Below are positions 9,404 through 17,610 of a stretch of DNA of 43,554 nt, piece after piece. The translations under genes were made by a program, and so were the position numbers. The stretch spans positions 1 to 43,554 of the forward strand of contig CATLBW010000006.1 in assembly GCA_949879775.1 (NCBI GenBank), read 5' to 3'. Under the pieces are notes generated by a model, which was not told the DNA's origin, searched no databases, and saw only the letters and a list, made by a program, of their open reading frames with translations. The stretch's first letter is position 1. Every line of letters begins with the position of its first letter. The stretch comes from an uncultured Lachnospiraceae bacterium. Its GTDB lineage: Bacteria > Bacillota > Clostridia > Lachnospirales > Lachnospiraceae.

Positions 9404-10558
9404 CTATTTATGCTTAATATGCAAAATCCCAATAAAGAAACTGCCAAACACCACTTCAATCCCAACGACCATCAAAAGCATCGCCGGAATCGTAATGCGC
9501 ATCATCTTCTCCGGCGACAGCCCGCCAAAGCCGGTTGCCCCCCAGATACAAAAAGCGGCAATGGTAATTATCACGCCAAGCAAAAAGAGCACAAGCCCGA
9601 TGACAACGCCCTTCTCCGTAGTCGTGTCTTTAAGCCACTTATCAAGCTTCCCCTCTGTGGGGATGAAACCTGTCACGCTGGCATAAGATCGCACAAACAA
9701 GGAAAACATCACCAGGTTGGCGCCGACCATCATGCCTGCCGCCGCATACATCAATGTATGGACGCCCAAGCCTACGGAGCCAATCTGTATATTGCCAAGG
9801 CTTAACACAACCGTCATTATCAGGCCAATCACAAACAGGATCATCCCCGGGTACATGAACAGCCAGTTCGGGCTGTGCATCAGCAGGAATTTCAAATGGC
9901 GCCATCCATCCGACCAGCTCCTTAAATGGGGCGCATGGGAGCGTCCATCCTTTTTTAAGGTTGTAGGCACTTCTGCTATTTTCAAGTGGTTCAGCGTCGC
10001 CTTTACCACCATCTCACTGGCATATTCCATGCCCGTCGTCACCAGCCCCAAGCCCAGGATGGATTGCCTGTTGTAACCCCTAAGCCCGCAATGGTAATCG
10101 CCAATCTCGCAGGGAAAGAACAGCCTGGCAATAAAAGACAGCACCGGGTTCCCCAAGTATTTGTGCAGCGGAGGCATGGCGCCCGGCTCAATGCCTCCTT
10201 TAAACCGGTTGCCCATTACCAGGTCATAGCCTTCCCTGAGTTTCTCCACAAAGGGCATCAGATGTAGGAAATCATAGCTGTCATCCGCATCCCCCATAAT
10301 CACATATTTGCCAAGGGCGCCGTTGCAGCCGCCTATCAGCGCCGCGCCATAGCCCTTTTCTTCCACTTCCACAACCCTGGCGCCATTGTCTATCGCAATC
10401 TGGCGGGAGCCGTCCGTGCTTCCATTATCCGCAATTACAATCTCCCCATTTACCCCGCTCTCTGTAAGGAAGGTTTTGGCCTTGCCAATGCAGGTAGCCA
10501 ATGTCTCCGCCTCGTTTAAGCAGGGCATCAGTATTGTCAGCTCAAATTGTTCCTTCAT
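9404..10558 (-). CDS. GT2 glycosyltransferase with C-terminal membrane anchor (polyprenyl-phosphate sugar synthase type)
   Basis: A 384-residue family 2 glycosyltransferase. ILMPCLNEAE and IADNGSTDGS form the nucleotide-sugar site and GDADDSYD carries the DxD (Asp90, Asp92). The region around RGYNR and GMEYASEMVVKA is typical of the dolichol-phosphate mannosyltransferase branch. About four hydrophobic helices fill residues 230-380. I infer that it loads a sugar on undecaprenyl phosphate, giving a second carrier-charging enzyme besides the GtrB-like one at 3970-4920. The neighbouring genes on both sides encode large GT-C-like membrane proteins, likely users of the product. It is 15 bases from the DUF2142 gene. 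Confidence 0.85.
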   Translation of the reverse strand: MKEQFELTILMPCLNEAETLATCIGKAKTFLTESGVNGEIVIADNGSTDGSRQIAIDNGARVVEVEEKGYGAALIGGCNGALGKYVIMGDADDSYDFLHLMPFVEKLREGYDLVMGNRFKGGIEPGAMPPLHKYLGNPVLSFIARLFFPCEIGDYHCGLRGYNRQSILGLGLVTTGMEYASEMVVKATLNHLKIAEVPTTLKKDGRSHAPHLRSWSDGWRHLKFLLMHSPNWLFMYPGMILFVIGLIMTVVLSLGNIQIGSVGLGVHTLMYAAAGMMVGANLVMFSLFVRSYASVTGFIPTEGKLDKWLKDTTTEKGVVIGLVLFLLGVIITIAAFCIWGATGFGGLSPEKMMRITIPAMLLMVVGIEVVFGSFFIGILHIKHK

Positions 10559-10573
10559 TTGTAAACTCCTTTC

Positions 10574-12178
10574 CTAGTACTGGTTGATGGCATATACCCA
10601 TACCGCATGGATTGATACAAATGCACAGATAGCCAGCACAATACCATTGTAATATTCCCTCTTTACCCGGCTGATAAATTTATATTTCTCTTTTACCCAA
10701 AGTACCAGCCTGGCGCTTCCCAGGGAATAAAGGACCGGGAACACCGTCGGCGCGATATAACGATACTGGCATCCCTTAATCGTGTCGCTGCCCACGCCGG
10801 TAAATGCCACATACATGGAGGTCGCCACCAGGCAGAGCACGCCAAACGACAATACGATGCAGGCAGTACGCGGGAGCGCCCTGACGCTGAGGTCAGGCTC
10901 CCCCTTATCCGTAATAGCCACTGCCGCCACAAGCGCCACCATCAGCGGGGCAAAAACCGTTGGCTCTAACTGGGTAAAATAATGCAGGTAAGTGATATAA
11001 TGGAGCGTCGACTTGAGCGATACATAATCTGCCAAAAAGCCAAGCAGCGTCTTCGTATACTCCCATGGATGGGAAAAAATATAACGAATCTGCCCGATTG
11101 CGTCAATATCCTCACCGCCGCGCGTATCCTGGATGCCCCCGGCGTCCGGCGCTGCAAACAACAGCAGCAGCTTCACACACGCCACGACAAACACACACGC
11201 CAGCACAGCCAGCATGACCTTCCTCTGTTTGGGGCTTGCATACTTCTCTTTGGGCATCAGCAGCGTAACTAAAAGCAGCGGGATGTATAAAAGCTTGGGC
11301 CCTGCCCCTATAAAAAAGGCAAATATCATGCAGAGCCATTCCAGCGTCGTCATTTTCTTTTCCGGCTGCTGCAATTCTCCGAAAAAGCAGCAGAATCCGT
11401 AAAGGAACCAGGCCGTAATCCATGGGTCGTAAGAGTAAGAGGACGCCATGAACAGGTTGAATGGGAGCAGCGTAACCACTGCCGCCAGTATTTTCCCTGA
11501 TTTAAGCTTACGGATTGCCAGGTATGTCAAAATAGCATAGAATAAAAGGTTAAACCAGCGCCCCAGCATAAACGTCATATGGTAGGGCAGATGGGCCAGC
11601 CTTCCCAGCCAAAGCCCAAAAGCCGCCGGAAGGTAACATAGGTTCCGGTAACGCGGCCAGGTGCGCTCTGTCAGGGCCGCCTTTTGGGGCTGGTAACGTT
11701 CATCTATCTCTTTATACGTTATTTCCTGGCTCTCCCTATCATAATTCTTACGCTCAAGCGCTGTCTGCGGGAAATTATTCATGTAATACATTTCCGCTTC
11801 CGTAATAGCGGGATTCAAAACGTGCGACAACAGCATGGGATAATAATAATGCCATTCGTCGTCCCAGGATACCCCGCAGGAAGAAGGGAGGGCTGTCGCA
11901 TAGAGCGTGCCCACGCTGAGGACAATGACTAAAACCGCGATTTCCACCTTTTGGGCGACAACCTTACGGAAGCATACAAAAAGCGCAGCCAGCTCCACGA
12001 CTACCAGAACCCCCATATACCTTCCCCAGAAAAATGCGTCGTTCCCATAAAAAATGGCTGCAATTAGGCGCTCCAAACCGAAGGAAAGCACAACAGCCGC
12101 CAAAAGGATGGCTGCTAACTTTTTGAGTTCTTTGGAAATCTGCGGCATCTGAAACTGCTTATTTGTGATCAACTTCAT
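10574..12178 (-). CDS. DUF2142-family membrane protein, GT-C-like
   Basis: A 534-residue polytopic protein that fits DUF2142, a family of membrane proteins in surface-glycan clusters regarded as GT-C-like. The first hydrophobic segments (about residues 20-42 and 52-72) are followed by SWDDEWHYYY, with Asp106, Asp107 and Glu108 in the expected outside loop. LLMPKEKY near residue 305 is another family-like block. The ATG at 12178 overlaps the previous gene by 20 bases in another frame and has AAAGGAG about 10 bases upstream, so the overlap is likely real and indicates translational coupling. Its donor is probably a polyprenyl-phosphate sugar made by the GT2 encoded next. The exact reaction is not known. 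Confidence 0.8.
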   Translation of the reverse strand: MKLITNKQFQMPQISKELKKLAAILLAAVVLSFGLERLIAAIFYGNDAFFWGRYMGVLVVVELAALFVCFRKVVAQKVEIAVLVIVLSVGTLYATALPSSCGVSWDDEWHYYYPMLLSHVLNPAITEAEMYYMNNFPQTALERKNYDRESQEITYKEIDERYQPQKAALTERTWPRYRNLCYLPAAFGLWLGRLAHLPYHMTFMLGRWFNLLFYAILTYLAIRKLKSGKILAAVVTLLPFNLFMASSYSYDPWITAWFLYGFCCFFGELQQPEKKMTTLEWLCMIFAFFIGAGPKLLYIPLLLVTLLMPKEKYASPKQRKVMLAVLACVFVVACVKLLLLFAAPDAGGIQDTRGGEDIDAIGQIRYIFSHPWEYTKTLLGFLADYVSLKSTLHYITYLHYFTQLEPTVFAPLMVALVAAVAITDKGEPDLSVRALPRTACIVLSFGVLCLVATSMYVAFTGVGSDTIKGCQYRYIAPTVFPVLYSLGSARLVLWVKEKYKFISRVKREYYNGIVLAICAFVSIHAVWVYAINQY

Positions 12179-12968
12179 TTAATTTTTCTCCTTTGATGTA
12201 AAAACGCATCAGCAGCCTTGCGAACCATACCGGCCAGAATTTCTGGAACATCGCATAATCCTCTTTCGCGCGGATATTACCTTCACGGATTGTGTTTGAA
12301 GTCTCCGAGCCTTCATGCACCCGGTGGCAGGTCATCGCCCTTTTCGAATACACGAACTCCCCCTCTTCCCGCGAGAGCTTCTCCCACTCTTCCCAGTCCA
12401 GGTTGCTGCGGAACTTAGAAATAAATACCGTCTCAGGAAGATGCTCTTTCACGTAAGCTACCGACCAGCAGGCTATAGGATTGCCAAACGATAACACCAG
12501 CCGCTTAAAGAAGGGTTTCCCCTGAAACGCCCTGACTTTCATTGGCCAAAGCAGCAGGCGTTTCACTCTGAGCATTGAGCTTTTAACCACAACTTTCCCA
12601 TTTCGCAGCTCATAGTAATCCGCAAAATAAATAAGCGGGCGCTTGGAGGCGTTGATTTTTTGCAGCATATCCTCTGCATATCCCGGCTGGTATCTGTCGT
12701 CCTGGTGTGCCAGGGTAACCAGCCTGGTCTTGGCGCAGTGGTAGGCAAAATTCCAGTCCCCGGCAATCCCTCCTGGCCCATCGTTAACATACAAAGGAAT
12801 CTGGTACTCTTTCGCCAGATTCCGAATGTAGTCATTTTCTGTGCTGGTCGCCATTATCAGGTTGGTATCTACTGTCTGGCCCTTTAATGATTCAATACAT
12901 TCCCGAAGATATGGGCTTTCCTTGTAAGCGCAAATCGCAAATGTATGGTCTTGTGGTTTAAAATCCAT
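12159..12968 (-). CDS. GT2 glycosyltransferase
   Basis: A 269-residue soluble family 2 glycosyltransferase. It starts FAICAYKESPYLRECIESL, as family 2 enzymes do, and has the acidic motif HQDDRYQPGY, where the QDD provides the metal-binding aspartates. There is no membrane segment apart from a weakly hydrophobic patch near the C-terminus. The start at 12968 is chosen because AAGGA stands 7 bases before it; another ATG two codons earlier is too close to that site. The gene begins 10 bases after rfbB ends and its end overlaps the DUF2142 gene by 20 bases. Donor is unknown; the position next to rfbB and rfbD makes dTDP-rhamnose possible. Confidence 0.8.
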   Translation of the reverse strand: MDFKPQDHTFAICAYKESPYLRECIESLKGQTVDTNLIMATSTENDYIRNLAKEYQIPLYVNDGPGGIAGDWNFAYHCAKTRLVTLAHQDDRYQPGYAEDMLQKINASKRPLIYFADYYELRNGKVVVKSSMLRVKRLLLWPMKVRAFQGKPFFKRLVLSFGNPIACWSVAYVKEHLPETVFISKFRSNLDWEEWEKLSREEGEFVYSKRAMTCHRVHEGSETSNTIREGNIRAKEDYAMFQKFWPVWFARLLMRFYIKGEKLNEVDHK

Positions 12969-12978
12969 ATCCATGTCC

Positions 12979-14061
12979 TTATCTGTTCTGATACATATCC
13001 TCATAATACTTCTGATAGTCGCCGCTGGTTACGTTCTTCATCCACTCTTCATGCTCAAAATACCAGGCAATCGTTTTGCGAATCCCTTCTTTGAACATTG
13101 TCTCCGGCTCCCAGCCGATTTCCGCCTTAATCTTATCCGGCGCGATCGCATACCTTCTGTCATGCCCTTTGCGGTCCTCCACAAAGGTAATCAGGTCTTT
13201 GCTCACCAAATCCCTCCTGGGGTCTCCCTCCGGCAGCATTTCCAATAACGTCTCGATAATAATATGGATAATCTCAATATTCTGCTTCTCATTATGCCCG
13301 CCAATATTGTAAGTCTCGCCTAGCCTGCCTTGCTCCTGCACCATATCTATCCCCTTGGCATGGTCGTCCACATACAGCCAGTCGCGCACGTTCTTGCCGT
13401 CGCCGTACACAGGGAGCTTCTTGCCATGCAGCGCATTGTTGATAATCAGCGGGATTAACTTCTCCGGGAACTGGTACGGTCCATAATTGTTGGAACAATT
13501 GGTGATGTTCGCCGGAAAATGGTAGGTGTCAATATAAGACTTTACCAGCAAATCAGAGCTTGCCTTACTTGCCGAATAAGGGCTATGTGGGTCATAAGGG
13601 GTCGTCTCATAGAAATACCCCCCATCCTCCGTGAGGGAACCATAGACCTCGTCCGTAGATACATGGAGGAATTTCTTGCCCTCTTTAAACGTCCCGTCTT
13701 CCTGTTCCCATGCCGCCCTGGCGCAGTTGAGCACGACTGCCGTGCCCAGCACATTCGTCTGCACGAAGACCTCCGGGTCCTTAATGCTGCGGTCCACATG
13801 GCTCTCTGCTGCAAAATGCACAACCCTGTCTATATCATTCTCTGCAAAAATTTTGCTGATAGCTTCTTTATCACAGATATCCGCTTTGACAAACGTATAG
13901 TTCTCCCTGCCCTCTACCTCTTTCAGGTTCTCAAGGTTCCCTGCATAGGTTAGCTTGTCCACATTGATGATCCGGATTTCATCGCCATATTTGCGGAACA
14001 TATATTGAATATAATTAGAGCCAATAAAACCCGCCCCTCCTGTTACCAGATAAGTCCTCAT
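12979..14061 (-). CDS. rfbB: dTDP-glucose 4,6-dehydratase
   Basis: A 360-residue extended short-chain dehydrogenase, RfbB/RmlB, which converts dTDP-glucose to dTDP-4-keto-6-deoxyglucose, the second step to dTDP-rhamnose. Seen directly: the NAD site GGAGFIGSN at residues 8-16, the catalytic block STDEVYG with the Asp-Glu pair, YSASKASSD with the Tyr-x3-Lys, and NCSNNYGPYQFPEKLIPL, a signature of this enzyme. The length is normal. AAAGGAG lies about 8 bases before the ATG. It follows rfbD by 33 bases. The partner genes rfbA (thymidylyltransferase) and rfbC (epimerase) are not in the window. Confidence 0.97.
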   Translation of the reverse strand: MRTYLVTGGAGFIGSNYIQYMFRKYGDEIRIINVDKLTYAGNLENLKEVEGRENYTFVKADICDKEAISKIFAENDIDRVVHFAAESHVDRSIKDPEVFVQTNVLGTAVVLNCARAAWEQEDGTFKEGKKFLHVSTDEVYGSLTEDGGYFYETTPYDPHSPYSASKASSDLLVKSYIDTYHFPANITNCSNNYGPYQFPEKLIPLIINNALHGKKLPVYGDGKNVRDWLYVDDHAKGIDMVQEQGRLGETYNIGGHNEKQNIEIIHIIIETLLEMLPEGDPRRDLVSKDLITFVEDRKGHDRRYAIAPDKIKAEIGWEPETMFKEGIRKTIAWYFEHEEWMKNVTSGDYQKYYEDMYQNR

Positions 14062-14094
14062 AGTTATCTCCTTTTCCTATAAAATTTCCTGCTA

Positions 14095-14961
14095 TTAATT
14101 GCTTCCCAGATATACTTTCAAGGCATCCTTCCAGTCCGCCATGCGAAAATCACTCGTCAGCTTAATCATATAATCATCGAGGATCGAATAAGCAGGGCGC
14201 GGCGCCTGCCCAGGGTTGCGGCGGCAGTATTCTTCCGTGCTCACACGCTCCACCACAGTGCCCTTGCCCGCCAGCTTAAACGTTTCCTCAGCCAAATCAG
14301 CCCAACTGCAGCTCCCCTCGCAGACCGCATGGAACAAACCATAATTTTCCGTAGGCTCCAGATAATGGATCATCTTCGCCAGCTCCAAGGCGCTGGTAGG
14401 GCATCCCACCTGGTCGTCAACCACAGTCACCTTATCGTGGCCCTCCGAGAGGCGCAGCATTGTTTTCACAAAATTCTTGCCGTCGCCATAGAGCCATGCT
14501 GTGCGCAAAATAAAATATTTCCTGGCAAACGCTTTGACAAAGTTCTCACCCTCCAGCTTAGTCTTCCCATAAGCGCTGTTAGGGCCCGGAGCGTCAAACT
14601 CCGTATAAGGTTTGCTGCCGTTGCCGTCAAACACATAATCGGTCGATACGTGAATTAACTTTGCATCTATCTCAGACGCGGCAATGCTCAGGTTCCTAGG
14701 GCCTATGGCATTAATCCTGTATGCGCTGTCCCACTGCTGTTCGCACAAATCAACCGCCGTGTGCGCCGCACAGTTGATGATGACATCCGGCTTTTCCTTG
14801 CGCGCCAATGCGAGCACATCTTCCACTTTCGTAATATCCAATGCGGTTACGCCATCCCCTGCCTGTACATCCGTATTGATAAATTCCGCCTCGCTGCCAT
14901 ATTCTTTGTTAATGGCCCGTCCAAGCTGCCCATTGCAGCCTGTAACAAGAATTTTCTTCAT
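14095..14961 (-). CDS. rfbD: dTDP-4-dehydrorhamnose reductase
   Basis: A 288-residue RfbD/RmlD reductase, which makes dTDP-L-rhamnose from the 4-keto intermediate with NAD(P)H. Visible are ILVTGCNGQLGRA at the N-terminus (nucleotide binding), STDYVFDG and the Tyr-x3-Lys in YGKTKLEGE, and RTAWLYG further on. The length matches the family. The start at 14961 has AGGAGG 7 bases upstream and gives the usual MKKILVTG beginning; the longer frame to 14997 has no such site. It stands between a rhamnosyltransferase-like GT2 gene and rfbB, which fits a rhamnose-containing surface polymer. Confidence 0.96.
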   Translation of the reverse strand: MKKILVTGCNGQLGRAINKEYGSEAEFINTDVQAGDGVTALDITKVEDVLALARKEKPDVIINCAAHTAVDLCEQQWDSAYRINAIGPRNLSIAASEIDAKLIHVSTDYVFDGNGSKPYTEFDAPGPNSAYGKTKLEGENFVKAFARKYFILRTAWLYGDGKNFVKTMLRLSEGHDKVTVVDDQVGCPTSALELAKMIHYLEPTENYGLFHAVCEGSCSWADLAEETFKLAGKGTVVERVSTEEYCRRNPGQAPRPAYSILDDYMIKLTSDFRMADWKDALKVYLGSN

Positions 14962-15029
14962 TTTATTTCCTCCTGCTCTCCATAGCCGGCGACCCATACA
15001 ATTGTATGACGTCTCCCCATGTATATGAT

Positions 15030-15923
15030 TTATAACATTCTGCCAACCAAAAACAGCATACGCATGATAATGCCATCCAGCCGGCTCTGCCGATAGATTT
15101 GACGGTTAAAAAAAACCTTCCCTCTGCCCGCAAAATGCCTGGCTGCAAGAACCATATCCACCAGCGCGTCCTTCTTACGATCTCCCCGGTAAAGCTCCGC
15201 GAACTCACTGAGCTGCCCATAGAGCCTGCCGCGGCTCTTTCTAAGGTAAGCCGCCTTTAAGCGGATTTCTCCTAAAAACCCTGCCCGGGCGCCAACGACA
15301 TTGCCGCCATGCTGGCGGTACTTGATATAAGCGCCCTCGTCAAAGATTACTTTCCCTACATAAGAAGCAACCAGATAGGACCACCAATCATGCAAAATTG
15401 CGCGCTGCGGAGTCCGTGCCTTAATGATATCCGCCATTTCACGGTTCATCACAGCCGTACAGCCAGTGCAGATGCATTCCACCACAGCGTTGCCAAACCC
15501 GGGGACGCGACGCCTGCCATCCTGCTTGTCCATGATGTTCCCCTTGCTGTCCACTAAAATCTTATTGCTGCAATATAGCGCAGGTCCTTTCTCCTTCTGA
15601 AGCCTGCCCACGGCAACCTCTATCTTTTCCTCCAGCCAGATATCATCCTGGTCACAGAACGCCACATAGTCTGCATCGCTTTTCCTCAAAAGCTCAAAGA
15701 AACTTCTGCTGACTCCCTGGTTGCCTTCCAAATAAACTATGATATTATTATATTTTGCACCAAATTCCCTTAAAATATCAGGGGTTTTGTCTTTGGAACC
15801 ATCATCTCTGATTAAAATCTCCAGATTCCCCCAGGTCTGGCGAAGCAGGCTTTCTATCTGTTCCGCCAAAAAACGTTCCCCATTGTAAGTTGACATCAGA
15901 ATCTGAACTTTCTTTGTTCCCAT
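15030..15923 (-). CDS. GT2 glycosyltransferase, rhamnosyltransferase-like
   Basis: A 297-residue family 2 glycosyltransferase of the group that includes alpha-L-rhamnosyltransferases. Seen: QILMSTYNGERFLAEQIESL at the N-terminus, IRDDGSKDKT for the nucleotide part, and FCDQDDIWLEEK, where the DQDD-W motif is typical of this group. The C-terminal third is basic and partly hydrophobic. It starts 7 bases after the HPr gene; the only ribosome-binding candidate is GGGAG about 12 bases upstream, overlapping the HPr stop, so expression may depend on coupling. The following genes rfbD and rfbB supply dTDP-rhamnose, which supports rhamnose as donor but does not prove it. Confidence 0.83.
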   Translation of the reverse strand: MGTKKVQILMSTYNGERFLAEQIESLLRQTWGNLEILIRDDGSKDKTPDILREFGAKYNNIIVYLEGNQGVSRSFFELLRKSDADYVAFCDQDDIWLEEKIEVAVGRLQKEKGPALYCSNKILVDSKGNIMDKQDGRRRVPGFGNAVVECICTGCTAVMNREMADIIKARTPQRAILHDWWSYLVASYVGKVIFDEGAYIKYRQHGGNVVGARAGFLGEIRLKAAYLRKSRGRLYGQLSEFAELYRGDRKKDALVDMVLAARHFAGRGKVFFNRQIYRQSRLDGIIMRMLFLVGRML

Positions 15924-15930
15924 AAAAAAA

Positions 15931-16194
15931 TTATTCTCCCAAACCGCTTTCCACTGCTTCCACTACCGCCTGCAGCGCCTCTTGTTCGTCATCGCCATCA
16001 CAGACAAACTCAATGGTATCGCCGGATTTGATGCACGCTCCCAGCACGCTCAGGACACTCTTGGCATTTGCCGTCCCACCTTTAAAATTAAAGGTAATCA
16101 GCGACTGGTATTTTACTGCTTCTTTACATAAAATCCCTGCCGGGCGCAAATGCAGCCCGGTGGGATTCTTAATCGTAACTTTCTGACTAACCAT
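15931..16194 (-). CDS. ptsH: HPr family phosphocarrier protein
   Basis: An 87-residue HPr. With the start at 16194 (AGGAGG seven bases upstream) the numbering falls exactly on the family: His15 in GLHLRPAG is the site phosphorylated by enzyme I, and Ser46 in NAKSVLSVLG is the site of HPr kinase in Gram-positive bacteria. So both the sugar-transport and the catabolite-control sites are present, unlike Crh, which lacks His15. The position is unusual: ptsH is normally beside ptsI, but here it is between glmM and a glycosyltransferase, 20 bases after glmM. It may be a second HPr copy tying cell-envelope genes to carbon status; that is inference. The symbol denotes the family only. Confidence 0.93.
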   Translation of the reverse strand: MVSQKVTIKNPTGLHLRPAGILCKEAVKYQSLITFNFKGGTANAKSVLSVLGACIKSGDTIEFVCDGDDEQEALQAVVEAVESGLGE

Positions 16195-16214
16195 ACCTTT
16201 CCTCCTGCTTGAAA

Positions 16215-17564
16215 TCACAAAACGTTTCTCATAATCAGGTCTGCCAACGCCTGGGCGTCCCTGGATATCTCCTCCTGATCCTTTCCCTCAATCATGACCC
16301 TCACCAGTGGCTCCGTACCTGACGGACGGATTAATACCCTGCCTTCTCCGGCAAACTTCTCCTCTAAGTCATGCACCGCCTGGGCAATCTCCGGATAATC
16401 CATAAACTTCTCTTTCTTGTGGTTCGGTACTTTGGCATTCACCAATGCCTGAGGCAGGACTTCCATAATCCCAGCAAGCTCTGATAGCGGCTTTCCTGTC
16501 TTGACAATCACTTCCAGCAGGTGCAGGGCGCTCAAAAGCCCATCTCCCGTAGTGTTCTCATCCAGGAAAATAATGTGCCCGGACTGCTCCCCGCCAATAT
16601 TATATCCATTTTCCCTCATATTTTCCAAAACATAGCGGTCGCCCACTTTTGTCTGCTCAATATGGATGCCGCGTTCCTTGCCCATCAGCGTAAACCCAAG
16701 GTTGCTCATAACGGTCCCCACGATCGTATCTTTCTTGAGCGTGCCGTTTTTCTTCATTTCATTGCCTATAATCGCCATCACCTGGTCGCCGTCCACAATA
16801 TTGCCCTTTTCATCCACGGCAAGCATACGGTCCGCATCCCCGTCAAACGCAATACCGACATCTGCTTTCTCATAAACGACCCGCGCACGCAGCTCATCCA
16901 TATGGGTGGAACCGCAATTGGCATTGATATTCGTGCCATCCGGGTTCGTATGGATTGCCACCAGGTTGGCTCCCAGCCCTTTCAAGGTCTCCACCGCCGT
17001 ATAATGGGAAGCCCCTTCTGCACAGTCAATTACAAGCTTCATGCCGCTAAGGTCAACGGGAACTGTCTTTTTCATGAAGAACACATATTCTTCCCTGGCG
17101 TCAAAACGGTAACTAATCCTTCCAATCCCGGAACCCAATGGCAAAGGCACATCCTTCATGCCACCCTCAATCAGCCGCTCAATCTCATCCTCCAGCTCAT
17201 CGGAAAGCTTATAGCCCTCCCCGTTAAAAAACTTTATGCCGTTAAATTCCATAGGATTATGGGAAGCCGAAATCACGACCCCCGCATCCACCTTATGCTT
17301 CCTCGTCAAATATGCAATCGCAGGCGTAGGCATCACACCCATATACACGGCGTTTGCCCCTACCGAGCAAATGCCTGCCATCAGCGCATTTGCCAGCATA
17401 CCTCCGGAAATCCTCGTGTCACAGCCCACTATAATCGTTGGCTGATGCGCCTTTTCCTTCGTCAGCACATAAGCTCCCGCCTGTCCCAGCTTCATCGCCA
17501 GTTCAATCGTCAGCTCTGTACCTGCCACGCCCCTTACTCCATCTGTTCCAAACATCCTTGCCAT
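16215..17564 (-). CDS. glmM: Phosphoglucosamine mutase
   Basis: A 449-residue GlmM, which turns glucosamine-6-phosphate into glucosamine-1-phosphate for UDP-GlcNAc and peptidoglycan. Seen in order: MFGTDGVRG at the N-terminus; the catalytic serine loop ISASHNPMEFNGIKFF with Ser101; the Mg-binding loop FDGDADR; the sugar loop GGEQSGHI; and the phosphate loop RPSGTEPLVRVM near the C-terminus. The ATG at 17564 is preferred, 7 bases after GAGGTG; a GTG three codons earlier overlaps that site. It follows cdaR by 46 bases, reproducing the cdaA-cdaR-glmM order known from Firmicutes, where CdaR and GlmM regulate the cyclase. Confidence 0.97.
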   Translation of the reverse strand: MARMFGTDGVRGVAGTELTIELAMKLGQAGAYVLTKEKAHQPTIIVGCDTRISGGMLANALMAGICSVGANAVYMGVMPTPAIAYLTRKHKVDAGVVISASHNPMEFNGIKFFNGEGYKLSDELEDEIERLIEGGMKDVPLPLGSGIGRISYRFDAREEYVFFMKKTVPVDLSGMKLVIDCAEGASHYTAVETLKGLGANLVAIHTNPDGTNINANCGSTHMDELRARVVYEKADVGIAFDGDADRMLAVDEKGNIVDGDQVMAIIGNEMKKNGTLKKDTIVGTVMSNLGFTLMGKERGIHIEQTKVGDRYVLENMRENGYNIGGEQSGHIIFLDENTTGDGLLSALHLLEVIVKTGKPLSELAGIMEVLPQALVNAKVPNHKKEKFMDYPEIAQAVHDLEEKFAGEGRVLIRPSGTEPLVRVMIEGKDQEEISRDAQALADLIMRNVL

Positions 17565-17610
17565 AAATCGCACCTCTATCTCTCTTTCCTGATTATATTA
17601 TTCATGATTC

